A DNA stretch of 64,000 nt from Camelus bactrianus (Eukaryota; Chordata; Mammalia; Artiodactyla; Camelidae): positions 35,542,501 through 35,606,500 of the forward strand of contig NC_133551.1 of NCBI RefSeq assembly GCF_048773025.1, written 5' to 3'. A program made the position numbers and the translations under genes. The notes below the pieces were generated by a model, which saw only the letters and a list, made by a program, of their open reading frames with translations, was not told where the DNA came from and ran no database searches. Of the stretch, positions 9,941 to 21,900 are shown one piece after another. Position 1 is the first letter of the stretch. The number at the start of each line of letters is the position of its first letter.

Positions 9941-12900
9941 GTAAGAGAAGGCGAAGCTGCCTGGGTTCACCCTGACGTGTAGGGCAAGGGCCAGTTTGGG
10001 TACCGATGACAGAAGGATGGGGAGGGCTCTGACGCTAAAGCAGGCTCCCGGTACACCCCGCTTTGAGCCTTATTGTCCTCACTTTCAACTAATGACTTCA
10101 CCTGCCCTTTCTAGGGGTAAAATTGTGTACTGTGTACTATTTAAATGTGCCAGGCATGATACATTCTTTAAGTCATTTAATTATGTGTCATGGTACACAT
10201 TGCTAGCACATCCTATTTGTAATATGATCACGTCTTTTTAATACTATTACCAAGGCGGGCGGGGAATGCTCTACTTTCCTTCTCAGAGACTGCATTTCCC
10301 ATGAGTAAAATGTGATTACCTAAATCCTCACCACTTTCCAACTGACTTTCTTCCATCCCCTCAAGGACTGAGCCCCTCACCTTCAGCCTCCTCACTCTGT
10401 AATCCACTCCCTCTAAAGTAATCATTTAAAATATTCCTCGGCTTAGATTTCTCCCTAATCTCCAGCTGCCTCCCAAGTTTAGAATCCTTAGGGAGCCGCT
10501 TGGAACCCTTCTCGTAGCTTCTTTCCACTTCTTTGTAATCATCTCCCATCAGGGCTTCGAAACTGGCTGCTCTGAGTTCCTTAAAATTCTCTCCAACGTC
10601 CAACACTTTCCCAACAATCTTCAGCTGCTTCCCTGCCTCTCAGCGCTGGTAATTTACTGAGAGACAACACTATAATAGGCGGTTGTGAACATTAAATAAA
10701 ACAGTGAATGGTCAAGTTTAATACAGCTTATAGTAGGTTCCCAACAAATATTGGTCCCCTTTGCCTAGAAAGAACCTGGAGCACTTTAAACATAAGCCTG
10801 TGATGTATATCCACGTTCAGATGGGGAAGGGTTTATCACTTTCTGGGAGAACAACCCCATCGGTACCACTAAGGGACAGAACTAGTCTACAGAATTCTAC
10901 AGCTAGGCACCTATACCTGTCCCCCTGTTTGTGAAGTGTGTTGTGTAATATCAAAGTATTGGGAGATTGTTCTGTTATCTTTCTGTTAATGATTTCCAGC
11001 TTGAGTCCATTATTGTCTGAGGACATATTTTTATGGTTTCAATTTTTTTAATATACAAATGTGAGTTTTATGACCCAAGATGCAGCACCATGTATACTTG
11101 AAAAAATAATGTATTCTGCTGCTGTTGATGAAGTGTTCTCTACTATATGTCAATTAGAAATAATTAGATGACTGTGTTCTTTAGTTCTTCTGTGCTCTTG
11201 TTGACTTTTTACCTACTGATTCTCTCAGTGACTAGGAGAGGGATGTTGAAGTCTCCAAATATAATTACCATTTTGTCTATATCTCTACTCAGTTCTGCTA
11301 CTTTTCTTTTTTTTTTTCTTTTCTCCATTTTTTAAAATTTATTTATTTATTTATTTATTTATTTTTTAAACAGCAGCAAACATTAATCTTATTGGACAAT
11401 TTCATACAGTTAATGTTTTGAAATAAAAGGGATATGACTTAACTTCTGCCTGAAACTAAAGCATGTAAAAAGGAATCTCTCATGTTGTGTTGCTGGCTTC
11501 TCTAACTGGAGAACCAGTACTCAGATGTATTTGTTAATCAGTTGGCATCCTTCTTTTTTTTTTTTTTTAACTTTTTTTTATTGATTTATAATCATTTTAC
11601 AATGCTGTGTCAAATTCCAGTGTAGAGCACAATTTTTCAGTTATACATGAACATGTGTATATTCATTGTCACATTGTTTTCTCTGTGAGCTACCATAAGA
11701 TCTTATATATATTTCCCTGTGCTATACAGTATAATCTTGTTTATCTATTCTACAATTTTGAAATCCCAGTCTATCTCTTCCCACACCCCGCCCCCTTGGC
11801 AGCCACAGGTTTGTATTCTATGTCTGTGAGTCTATTTCTGTTTTGTATTTATGCTTTGTTTTTGTTTTTTGGTTTTTTTTAGATTCCACATATGAGCGAT
11901 CGCATATGGTATTTTTCTTTCTCTTTCTGGCTTACTTCACTTAGAATGACATTCTCCAGGAGCATCCATGTTGCTGCAAATGGCGTTATGTTGTCGGTTT
12001 TTATGGCTGAGTAGTATTCCATTGTATAAATATACCACTTCTTCTTTATCCAGTCATCTGTTGATGGACATTTAGGCTGTTTCCATGTCTTGGCCTTTGT
12101 AAATAGTGCTGCTATGAACATTGAGGTGCAGGTGTCATCCTGAAGTAGGGTTCCTTCTGGATATAAGCCGAGGAGCAGGATTCCTGGGTCATATGGTAAG
12201 TCTATTGCTAGTCTTTTGAGGAATCTCCATACTGTTTTCCACAGTGGCTGCACCAAACTGCATTCCCACCAGCAGTGTAGGAGGGTTCCCTTTTCTCCAT
12301 AGCCTCTCCAGCATTTGTCATTTGTGGACTTTTGAATGATGGCCATTCTGACTGGTATGAGGTGATACCTCATTGTAGTTTTGATTTGCATTTCTGTGAT
12401 AATTAGTGATATTGAGCATTTTTTTCATGTGCCTATTGATCATTTGTATGTCTTCCTTGGAGAATTGCTTGTTTAGGTCTTCTGCCCATTTTTGGATTGG
12501 GTTGTTTATTTTCTTCTTATTGAGTTGTATGAGCTTCTTATATATTCTGGAGATCAAGCCTTTGTCGGTTTCATTTGCAAATTTTTTTTCCCATTCTGTA
12601 GGTTGTCTTTTTGTTTTACTTATGGTTTCCTTTGCTGTGCAGAAGCTTGTAAGTTTCATTAGGTCCCATTTGTTTATTCTTGCTTTTATTTCTTCTATGA
12701 GAAAATTTTTGAGATGTATGTCAGATAATGTTTTGCCTATATTTTTCCTCTAGGAGGTTTATTGTATCTTGTCTTATGTTTAAGTCTTTGATCCATTTTG
12801 AGTAGATTTTTGTGTATGGTGTAAGGGAGTGTTCTAGCTTCATTGCTTTACATGCTGCTGTCCACTTTTCTCAACACCATTTGCTGAAGAGACTGTCTCT

Positions 12901-15900
12901 ATTCCACTGTATATTCTTGCCTCCTTTGTCGAAGATGAGTTGACCAAAAGTTTGTGGGTTCATTTCTGGGCTCTCTATTCTGGTCCATTGGTCTATTTAT
13001 CTGTTTTTGTACCAATACCATGCTGTCTTGATGACTGTAGCTCTATAGTATTGTCTGAAGTCTAGGAGAGTTATTCCTCCAGCCTCTTTCTTTCTCTTCA
13101 GTAATGCTTTGGCAATTCTAGGTCTTTGATGGTTCCATATAAATTTATTATGATTTGTTCTAGTTCTGTGAAATATGTCCTGGGTAATTTGATAAGTATT
13201 GCATTAAATCTGTAGATTGCCTTGGGCAGTGTGACCATTTTAACAATATTGATCCTTTCAATCCAAGAGCATGGGATATCTTTCCATTTTTTAAAGTATT
13301 CTTTAATTTCCTTCATCAGTGGTTTATAGTTTTCTGTGTACAATTCTTTCACCTCCTTGGTTAGATTTATTCCTAGGTATTTTATTACTTTAGGTGCTAT
13401 TTTAAAGGGGATTGTTTCTTTACTTTCTTTTTCTGTTGATTCATCATTAGTGTAAAGAAATGCCACTGGTTTTTGAACGTTAATCTTGTAACCTTCTACC
13501 TTGCTGAATTCTTTGATCAGCTGTAGTAGTTTTTGCTTGGACCGTTTAGGGTTTTCTATATATAGTAACATATCATCGGCATATAGTGACACTTCTACCT
13601 CTTCTTTTCCAATTTGGATCCCTTTTATTTCTCTGTCTTGTCTGATTGCTGTGGCTAGGACTTCCAGGACTATGTTGAATAGGAGTGGTGATAGTGGGCA
13701 TCCTTGTCTTGTCCCAGATTTTAGTAGGAAGGTTCTGAGATTTTCACCATTGAGCACTATGCTGGCTGTAGGTTTGTCATATATAGCTTTTATTATGTTG
13801 AGATATGTTCCCTCTATACCCACTTTTGTGAGAGTTTTTATTATAAATGGTTATTGAATTTTATCAAATGCTTTTTCTGCATCTATTGAGATGATCATGT
13901 GGTTTTTGTCCTTTCTCTTGTTGATGTGATGTATTACATTGATTGATTTGCGTTTACTGAACCACCCTTGTGTCCCTGGGATGAGCCCCACTTGGTCATG
14001 ATGTATAATCTTTTTTATGTGTTGTTGGATTCTATTTGCTAATATTTTGGTGAGGATTTTGGCGTCTATGTTCATCAGTGATATTGGCCTATAATTCTCT
14101 TTTTTGGTAGTGTCTTTGCCTGGTTTTGGTATCAGGGTGATGGTGGCTTCATAGAATGAGTTTGGGAGTATTCCCTCCTTTTCAATTGTCTGGAAGAGTT
14201 TGAGAAGGACTGGTATGAGTTCACTTTGTATGTTTGGTAGAATTCCCCAGTGAAGCCGTCCAGTCCTGGACTTTTATTTGTAGGGAGGTTTTTTATTGCT
14301 AATTTGATTTCATTTGTAGTGATCGGTTTGTTCAAGTGGTCAGTTTCTTCTTGATTCAGTCTTGGTGGACAGTATGTTTCCAGAAACTTGTCCATCTACT
14401 TCAGGTTATCCACTTTGGTTCCATATAGTTTTTCATAATATTCTCGTATGATAGTCTGTATTTCTATTTTATTTGTTGTAATTTCTCCATTCTCCTTTCT
14501 TATTTTGCTAATTTGTGCTCTCTCTTTTTTCTTCTTTGGCAATTCTAGGTCTTTGATGTTTGGCCAGAGGTTTGTCGATTTTATTTACTTTTTCAAAAAA
14601 CCAGCTTTTGGTTTGGTTGACTTTTTCTATGGTCTTTTTAACCTGTATTTTATTTATTTTCTTCCTAATCTTTATAATTTCCTTCCTTCTGCTGCCTTTT
14701 TGGGATTTTTGTTCTTCTTTTTCTAGTTCTTTTAGTTGGTGCGTTAAATTGTTTATTTGAGTTTGTTCTTCTCTTTTGAGGAAGGCCTGTATCGCTATAA
14801 ACTTCCCTGTTAGCATTGCCTTTGCTGTGTCCCATAAATTTTGTGTGGTTGTGCTTTCATTGTCATTTGTCTCAAGGTATTTTTTAATTTCAGCTTTGAT
14901 TTCCTCATTGACCCATTGGTTTTTTAATAGCATATTGTTTAATCTCCATGCCTTCCTTTTGTTCTCCTTTGTATCTCTGTTGTTGATTTCTAGTTTCATG
15001 GCATTGTGGTCAGTAAAGATGCTTGAGATATTTTCTATCTTCTTAAAATTGCTGAGATTTCTTTTGTGCCCAAGTACATGATCAATCCTGGAAAATGTTC
15101 CATGTGCACTTGAAAAGAATGTATATCCTATTTTGGGGGGGTGTAATGCTCTGAAAATATCCACCAAATCTAGTTTTTCTATTGTAGTATTTAATTTCTC
15201 TGTTGCCTCATTTATTTTCTGTCTGGAAGATCTGTCTACTGATGTTAATGCAGTGTTAAAATCTCCAACTATGATTGTATTCCCATCAATATCCCCCTTT
15301 ATCTCTGTTAGTAATTGTTTTATGTACTTAGGTGCTCCTACACACTAACGAGTGTAATATCCTCATCTTGTATCACTCCTTTAATCATTATAAAATGTCC
15401 TTCTGTATCTTTATGGCCTTTGTTTTAAAGTCTATTTTGTCTGAAATCAGTACTGAAACACCTGCTTTTTTGGGTTTTCCATTTGCACGGAATATCCTTT
15501 TCCATCCTTTCACTCTCAATCTGTATGTGTCCTTCTCCCTAAAGTGGGTCTCTTGTATGCAGCATATTGAAGGTTCTTGCTTTATTATCCAGTCTGCCAC
15601 TCAGTGTCTTTTGACTGAAGCATTTAGTCCATTAACATTTACAGTAATTAATGATAGATGTGTGTTTATTGCCATTTTGAACTTATCTTTACAGTTGATT
15701 TGGTATTTCCTCTTTGTTCCTTTCTTCTTCCTTTTGTGGTTTGTTAATTTTCCTTTGTGTTATCATGGATTTTATTTATTATTTGTGACTCCCTTGTAAG
15801 TTTTTGGCTTGTGGTTACCCTTTTGGAAGTCTATTAGCCCATTACTATAACTGTTTTTATTAAACTGAGAGTAACATGATTTCAAACATATCCTACCAAG

Positions 15901-18900
15901 AACTAAAAATTTTAAAAAGAAAGAAAAAAAATTCTATATTTTCCTGCCTCACTCTCCCACTCTCAATGATTTGTATGTCTTCTTTTATAATTTCATGTTT
16001 ATTTTATTTGTAATTCATGAGTTATCACCTTTCCAGTTGTGAGTTTCTCATTTCTGTAGCATCCTGCTTCTTTTCTATTTAAAGTAGACCTTTCAATATT
16101 TCTTTTAGCATGGGTTTAGTGTTGCTAAACTCTTGTAGCTTTTTCTTGTCTGTGAAGTTCTTTATGTCTCCTATCCTAAAGGATAGACTTGCTGGATAAA
16201 GTATCCTAGGCTGCATCTTTTTTTCATTCAGGACTTTGAATATTTCTTGCCACTCCCTTCTGGCCTGTAGTGTTTGTGTAGAGAAATCAGCTGAGAGCCT
16301 TATGGAGGTCCCTTGTAACTCACTCTTTGCTTTTCTCTTGCTGCCTTTAGGATCATTTCTTTATCCTTGACTCTGGCCATCTTGATTATGATATGTCTTG
16401 GTGTGGGTCTATTTGGGTTCTTCCTGTTTGGGACCCTCTGAGCTTCCTGTACTTGGATATCTGATTCCTTCTTTAAGTTTGGGAAGTTTTCAGTCATGAT
16501 TTCTTCAAAAACCTTTTCAATCCCCTTTGATCTTTCTTCCCCTTCTGGGACACCTATTATGCAAAGATTGGCATGCTTTATATTATCCCATAGGTCCCTT
16601 ATGTTGCTTTCATTTGTTTTTATTTGTTTATCTTGCAGTTGTTCTGATTGGGTGCTTTCTATTGTCCTGTCTTCTAGGTCACTAATTCGTTCCTCTGCAT
16701 TATCTAGTCGGCTTTGCACAGCCTTTAGATCATTCCGCATCTCAGCCAGTGAGTTTACCAGTTCTACCTGGCTCTTCTTTATAGCTTCAATTTCATTTTT
16801 GACATACTTTATGTCTCTAAACACTATCTCTTTTAGTTCCTTCAGTACTTTGATCACTCCTTTTTTGAAATCTTGATCTAGTAGGTTATCGATGTCTATT
16901 TCATTGATCGTTCTTTTAGGGGATTTCTCTTGTTCTTTTAATTGGAAATGGTTTCTCTGCTTCTTCATCTTGCTCATACCTCTCTGGCACTGTGGTTTAT
17001 GGAGTATCAGTTATCTATCGTGGTCCTTAAGGAGTTTATCTAATGCCTATGTAGGAATAAAACTTAGAAAAGAAAAAAAGAGAGAGAGAGAGAATTTTAA
17101 AAGAAGGGAGAAAAAAAGGTTTGAAAACAGTGTATAATGAATAATAGAAGAGCAAGTTGAAGCAGAAATTTAAGAAAATAATAATAAAGTTTTTTTTTAA
17201 TTTTAAAGGGATTAAAACTGGGGGTATATATAATTGTTTAAGAAGTAAAAATTAAAAGGGTAATAGAAAATAGAACAGGTAAAACAGATTTTTAAAAAAG
17301 GGGGGGAGTGGTTGGTGTTCTCCTGGAGACTGTGTGCTTTTAATGTGAAGTCTTTCTGTCTTAGTCCTATTTTGGAAGCTCAGCTTGCTGTTTCCAGAGG
17401 CCCTCCCTTGGCACCCTTGTCTGTGCTGCTCCCAGTGCCTGTCGGCAAGCAGATCATGCCTCCTCCCAACACTGGGTCCGGTGCAGCTCTCCTTTGCTGT
17501 GGGTGGGCGGGTCACTGCCCCTCCCGATGCCGCAGTCAGATGTTGCAGACTGGCCAGGTAGGAGGGCGGGTCACCACCCCTCCCAGTACCACAGTCAGGT
17601 TCTGTGTTCCCGCCCAAAAGGCAGGGGGCCACCTGCCCTCTCCCAGCGCAGGTTGCTCCACTGCTATGTGCTGCTGCGCGCTCCGCCCTGGTCGGCGCTC
17701 TGCAGGCGGGCTCAGGGAAGACAGAGGAAAAGCCCTGTCCCTGCTCCAGGCCAAATCCCAGCTCCTTGTTTGTCTTGGCACAGCAAGTTCTCTGAGGGAC
17801 CAGGATGGAAGGATCCTATCTGCCTCGGGCTGTAGACAAGTCTCCATCTGGCCCCTGAGGCTGCCAAGTCCTTTGGTGCGGATGCAGGTTTCGCCCCCGC
17901 ATGGGTGCTCAGCGCCGGAGGGTATGGCGGCTGTGCCTGAGCCCCTCCTCTCTTCCCCCGAAAACTTTCCGCAGGTTTTCAGAGATGGGGGTATGCACCT
18001 TCCCCCCCAGGGCACATCGTGGTGTTTTATGGAGGGCCCAGGTTGTTCTGCCCTGTGCACCCACAGCCATGGTGCGCAGCCCCCTGCAGTCCCCTGGGGC
18101 TGCCTCAGTGCAGCCATCCCCGTCCTCCGCCCGGCTCAGGCAGCCTGGCCCTGCACGCAGCTGCCAGGCTGCGTCTTGGGCTGGGTGTTTCGGGGACCCT
18201 CTGTGCCCATTTAACTTAGTTCTGTCGGTCAAGGGCTGCTCTGTACAGATCCAAGCCTCGGAGGCTCCCCCTCCATCCTGCTGGCCTCTCGGTTGGAGAG
18301 GGGAGACCCAGCGAACGAGTGCCAGTCCTCCTTTGCTGCTTCCTCCCCGCGGGACCCATCCCGCTCTGTTTTGCCTTTTCTTCTTTCTTTTTTCCTTTTC
18401 TCCTACCAGATTTTTGGCGTCTCTATCTTTTGAAGAGGACGATGTTCTGTCAGAGTTCTGCAGGTGATCTGGTTGGCTGAGTGGGTCTGTGGATGTGAGT
18501 CTTGGTGCATTTGTGGGAGAGGGTGAGCTACAAGCGTCCTTCTACTCCACCATCTTGGCCTCCTCCCTCTCTGCTACTTTTCATTTATGCATTTGGCAGC
18601 TCTTTTATATGCTGCGTACATATTAGCGTTGTTATGCCATCTTGGTGAATTGGCTTTTCCAGTATTATTTAATGTCTCTCCTTATCCCTGGTAATTTTCT
18701 TTGCCTGAACTTTTCTTTGTCTGGTATACTATCGGCAAACCAGTTCTCTTGATTAGGACTTACATAGTGTTTTCTTCTCCATTCTTTCACTTTCAACCTT
18801 AACTTACATGGTTACATTTAAAATGAGTTTCTTATCGATGGTCCAGAGGTGGGTTCTTTTCTTTTTATTATGCCAGTCTCTCTCTTTTAATTGGTGAATT

Positions 18901-21900
18901 CAGATCATTTATAGCTAATGTAAGTATTGATATGTTAACACTTAAATCTGACATTTTACTTTTTATTTTCTATTTTTCTACATTATACATTATTTCTCTT
19001 CTTTTTGCTGTCTTCTTGTGAGGCACTTGAACAACTTTTTTAAAATTCTGTTTTCTCTGTAGTGTTTTAGATTATATCTCTTTGTATTGTGTTTTCAGTG
19101 GTTGCTGTAAATTACATGCTATGCACACAGCTTATTGAAGTATAAGAATCAATACTTTACCACTTCAGGAGGAATATAGATACCTTAAAACTATCCGTCT
19201 CTTTACCTTCCCATCTTTATAATACATAAACTGTCTTAAATATTATCTCTGTATACATTTAGTACAATGTCAGACAGTATTATACTTTTGGTTTTGACTG
19301 TCAAACACAATTTTTTTAAATTTAAGAATAGTCTAGTGTGTTTACTCATTAACTTATGCTTTCTGTTGCTTTTGTCCTGTAACTGAAGAACTTTCTTTAA
19401 CCACTCTTGGAGAACTGGTCTACTAACAAAATAATTCTCTTCACATTCTTTCATCTAAAAATGGCTTTATTTCACCTCCTTTTTTTGAGTATATTTTCCC
19501 TGGATATAGAGTTGTAGGTTGACAATTTCTTTAACTCTTAAAAATATTATGCTACTTCTTTCTGGCTGCCCTAGTTTCTCATGAGGAATCTGCTGTAATT
19601 TGAGCTGTTTTTTCCATGAGAAATTACCTTATTTCCTCTGCATGCTTTCAAGTAGTTTTCATTGTTTTTAGTTTTTAGAGATTTGATTATAACATGTCTT
19701 GGTGTTGAAGTCTTTGGATTTATTCGTTCACTCACAGCTTCTTTGATCTGTAGGTTTTTCTCCTACCGTGTTTGAGAATTTTTCAGCTACTAACTCATCA
19801 AATATTTTTTCAATTCACATTTATTTTTCACTGCCTTCTAGTACTGTTGGATACTGATGGCACAATTGATAGATATTTTGTCATTCTAGCAACAGTCCTT
19901 GAAGCTCAGTATCTGTTCTTTTCTCAGTCTATATTCTCAGAGTTGTTCAAATTGGGTACTTTCTATTGATGTCTTCAATTTCACCGATTATTCTGTTATT
20001 AACATGCTGCATCAATAGAGAGTTTTTTGTTTCGGTTATTTTATTTTTCATTTCTAAATTTTGTCTATGATTCTTTTGTATATTTTCTATTTCATTGCTA
20101 AGATTTTCTACTTTAAAAGTTTTGAGAGTACAGTTGTTTATTGGAACATATAATAGCTGCATTAAAATCTTTATCCTATAATTTCAACATCTCTATCATC
20201 TCAGTATTGTGTTCAAATCATTCAAGTTGAGATTTCCTGGATTCTTCATAACACGAGTAATGTAGGATTCTATCCTGGACATTTTGGGTATTTTGTTACA
20301 TGTCTATGGGATTTGTGTAAATCTGCATTTTAGCAGATAGTCAACCTACTTATGTTCAGAATGCTCACCCTTGTGGATTATAATTCAAATGTCAATTTAT
20401 GTTATAGAACCCTTGCAGTGCTATACTGGCCTACCGCACTGATGTGTTACCACCCCTACAGGACCCCAGCCCACATTCTCATCAGTGCAGGCTGGAGAGA
20501 ATGAAAATGGGGAGAAGAAACTGGAGCCCCTCTGAGTAGGATAGCCTGTTCCTTGCTACATGGGGAATGCAAGTCAGTCACATCCCTATAACTTCTCCAT
20601 GGGAATGGGTATCTCCTTATTTCTCCACTGTGGTAGGACTCAGAATTTCCCCCCTGACTCCTCCATGTAGACTCTCTAATGCAGTTCAGAGGTGGTATTC
20701 AAACTAGAGCTCACAGAGTCAGCAGGGGAAGAGGCATCACCCTATTGTTACTGATATTGGGTGAAGACAAGATTCCACCCATATTCTATGCTGTTATAGC
20801 CCCTCACCACTATGATGGGGAAGAGTCACATCTTTTTCATGGCATTTGCCTCTGGAACAGGAAGGCTGAAAGTTTCAGTCCTGGTGGGCCACCCTTTTTC
20901 TGGATCTTTGGTACAGAGAACAGTATTGTATTAGAACTCCTTTTGTCTGTGCCAATCAGTGATAAGCAGGAGGAGTCAATGAGATGCTTTTACTCACTCT
21001 TATCTGGAGTCAGAAATATGATCTATAGCCTTGTTTTACCACTGTAACGTATATATGACTAGAGAGGATCAATTATCTGCCTAAAGTCATAAAACTGACC
21101 AGGGTTGAAATGAAGACTATAGTCTTACCTGTGGCCCAAAGATTTTTCATCAGTACTATTAAATTTTATTTTATATTGGGTTGCTTTTTTAATATTTTTG
21201 GTTTTAATGCAAAATGGAGTTCAACAAATGGAGTTAAATGGTGTGATTTAGCTGTAATTAACATTACTTTCTAGCATTTTGGAAACATTAAGTATGACCA
21301 ATATGCTAGCTCTTGTATACAGATATATGTTCATTTACTCTTTACAAAAGACACCCAAGTTCGGAATCATCTAATGTTATTTCTGATTTATCACTGAGGA
21401 AACTGACTGAAAAGTGTCAAGTGATTTGTCCAGTTATTGAACATAGATAATGGCCCAACAAAGACTTCAACCCAAAACTGTTTGACTCAGATATCTATTC
21501 TCTACTTATGAGACCTGACTTTTCATAATAGAGGAACCTTGATTTACTCACAGATTGGTTTATTCAAAGAGACATTTATGAATTTCTTATCACGTGCCAG
21601 ACATAGCATAAGACAATCTATGATGAAACGTGATATACAGACTTTTTGTAAGCAAATGCCATAACATTAGATGGGACCATTGTGAATGGGAAACTGTTGG
21701 GATAACCTTGTGTGGAATGCTGAAATAAATTTGGGTGAACTTGAAAGGAATGTTAGGCAATGTTAGGCAATGGCTATCTGCAGTAAAGGGAACAGTAGAT
21801 TTTTAAATGGGGCAAGTAATATGAGCTAAAACAGTGAGAGAGGGCTGTGAAGAAACTGGCCTGTTTATAAGGCATGATGGGAATCTTTCTTTTTTTCTTC

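Larger units (their letters stand above)
11307..18569 (-). mobile_element. Full-length LINE-1, antisense in intron 1, with 3' transduction
   Basis: A 13-bp target site duplication, TCTGCTACTTTTC, lies at 11294-11306 and 18570-18582. The matching empty site is in unit C at 57302-57314. The L1 starts, on the minus strand, with GGAGGAGGCCAAGATGG, a YY1-type 5' end, and reaches an A-tail at 11553-11568. Beyond that tail lies about 230 bp of non-L1 sequence and a second A-tail. ORF1 (16977-16079) has a single-base shift near 16300. ORF2 (15675-11879) has several stops and shifts, including a stop before the ADWIIKQE segment. It is complete in length but not coding-competent, and it is a young element of the host lineage. 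Confidence 0.92.

Noticed and set aside
13098-13823. 241-residue reverse-transcriptase frame as a functional gene
   Set aside because: It is one piece of a broken L1 ORF2 (YADD palm region) and is flanked by other out-of-frame pieces of the same ORF.
17312-18214. 300-residue open frame as a host protein-coding gene
   Set aside because: It lies wholly inside the GC-rich 5' UTR of an L1, has no recognisable domain, and overlaps a 193-codon frame on the other strand. Kept only as a low-confidence finding.
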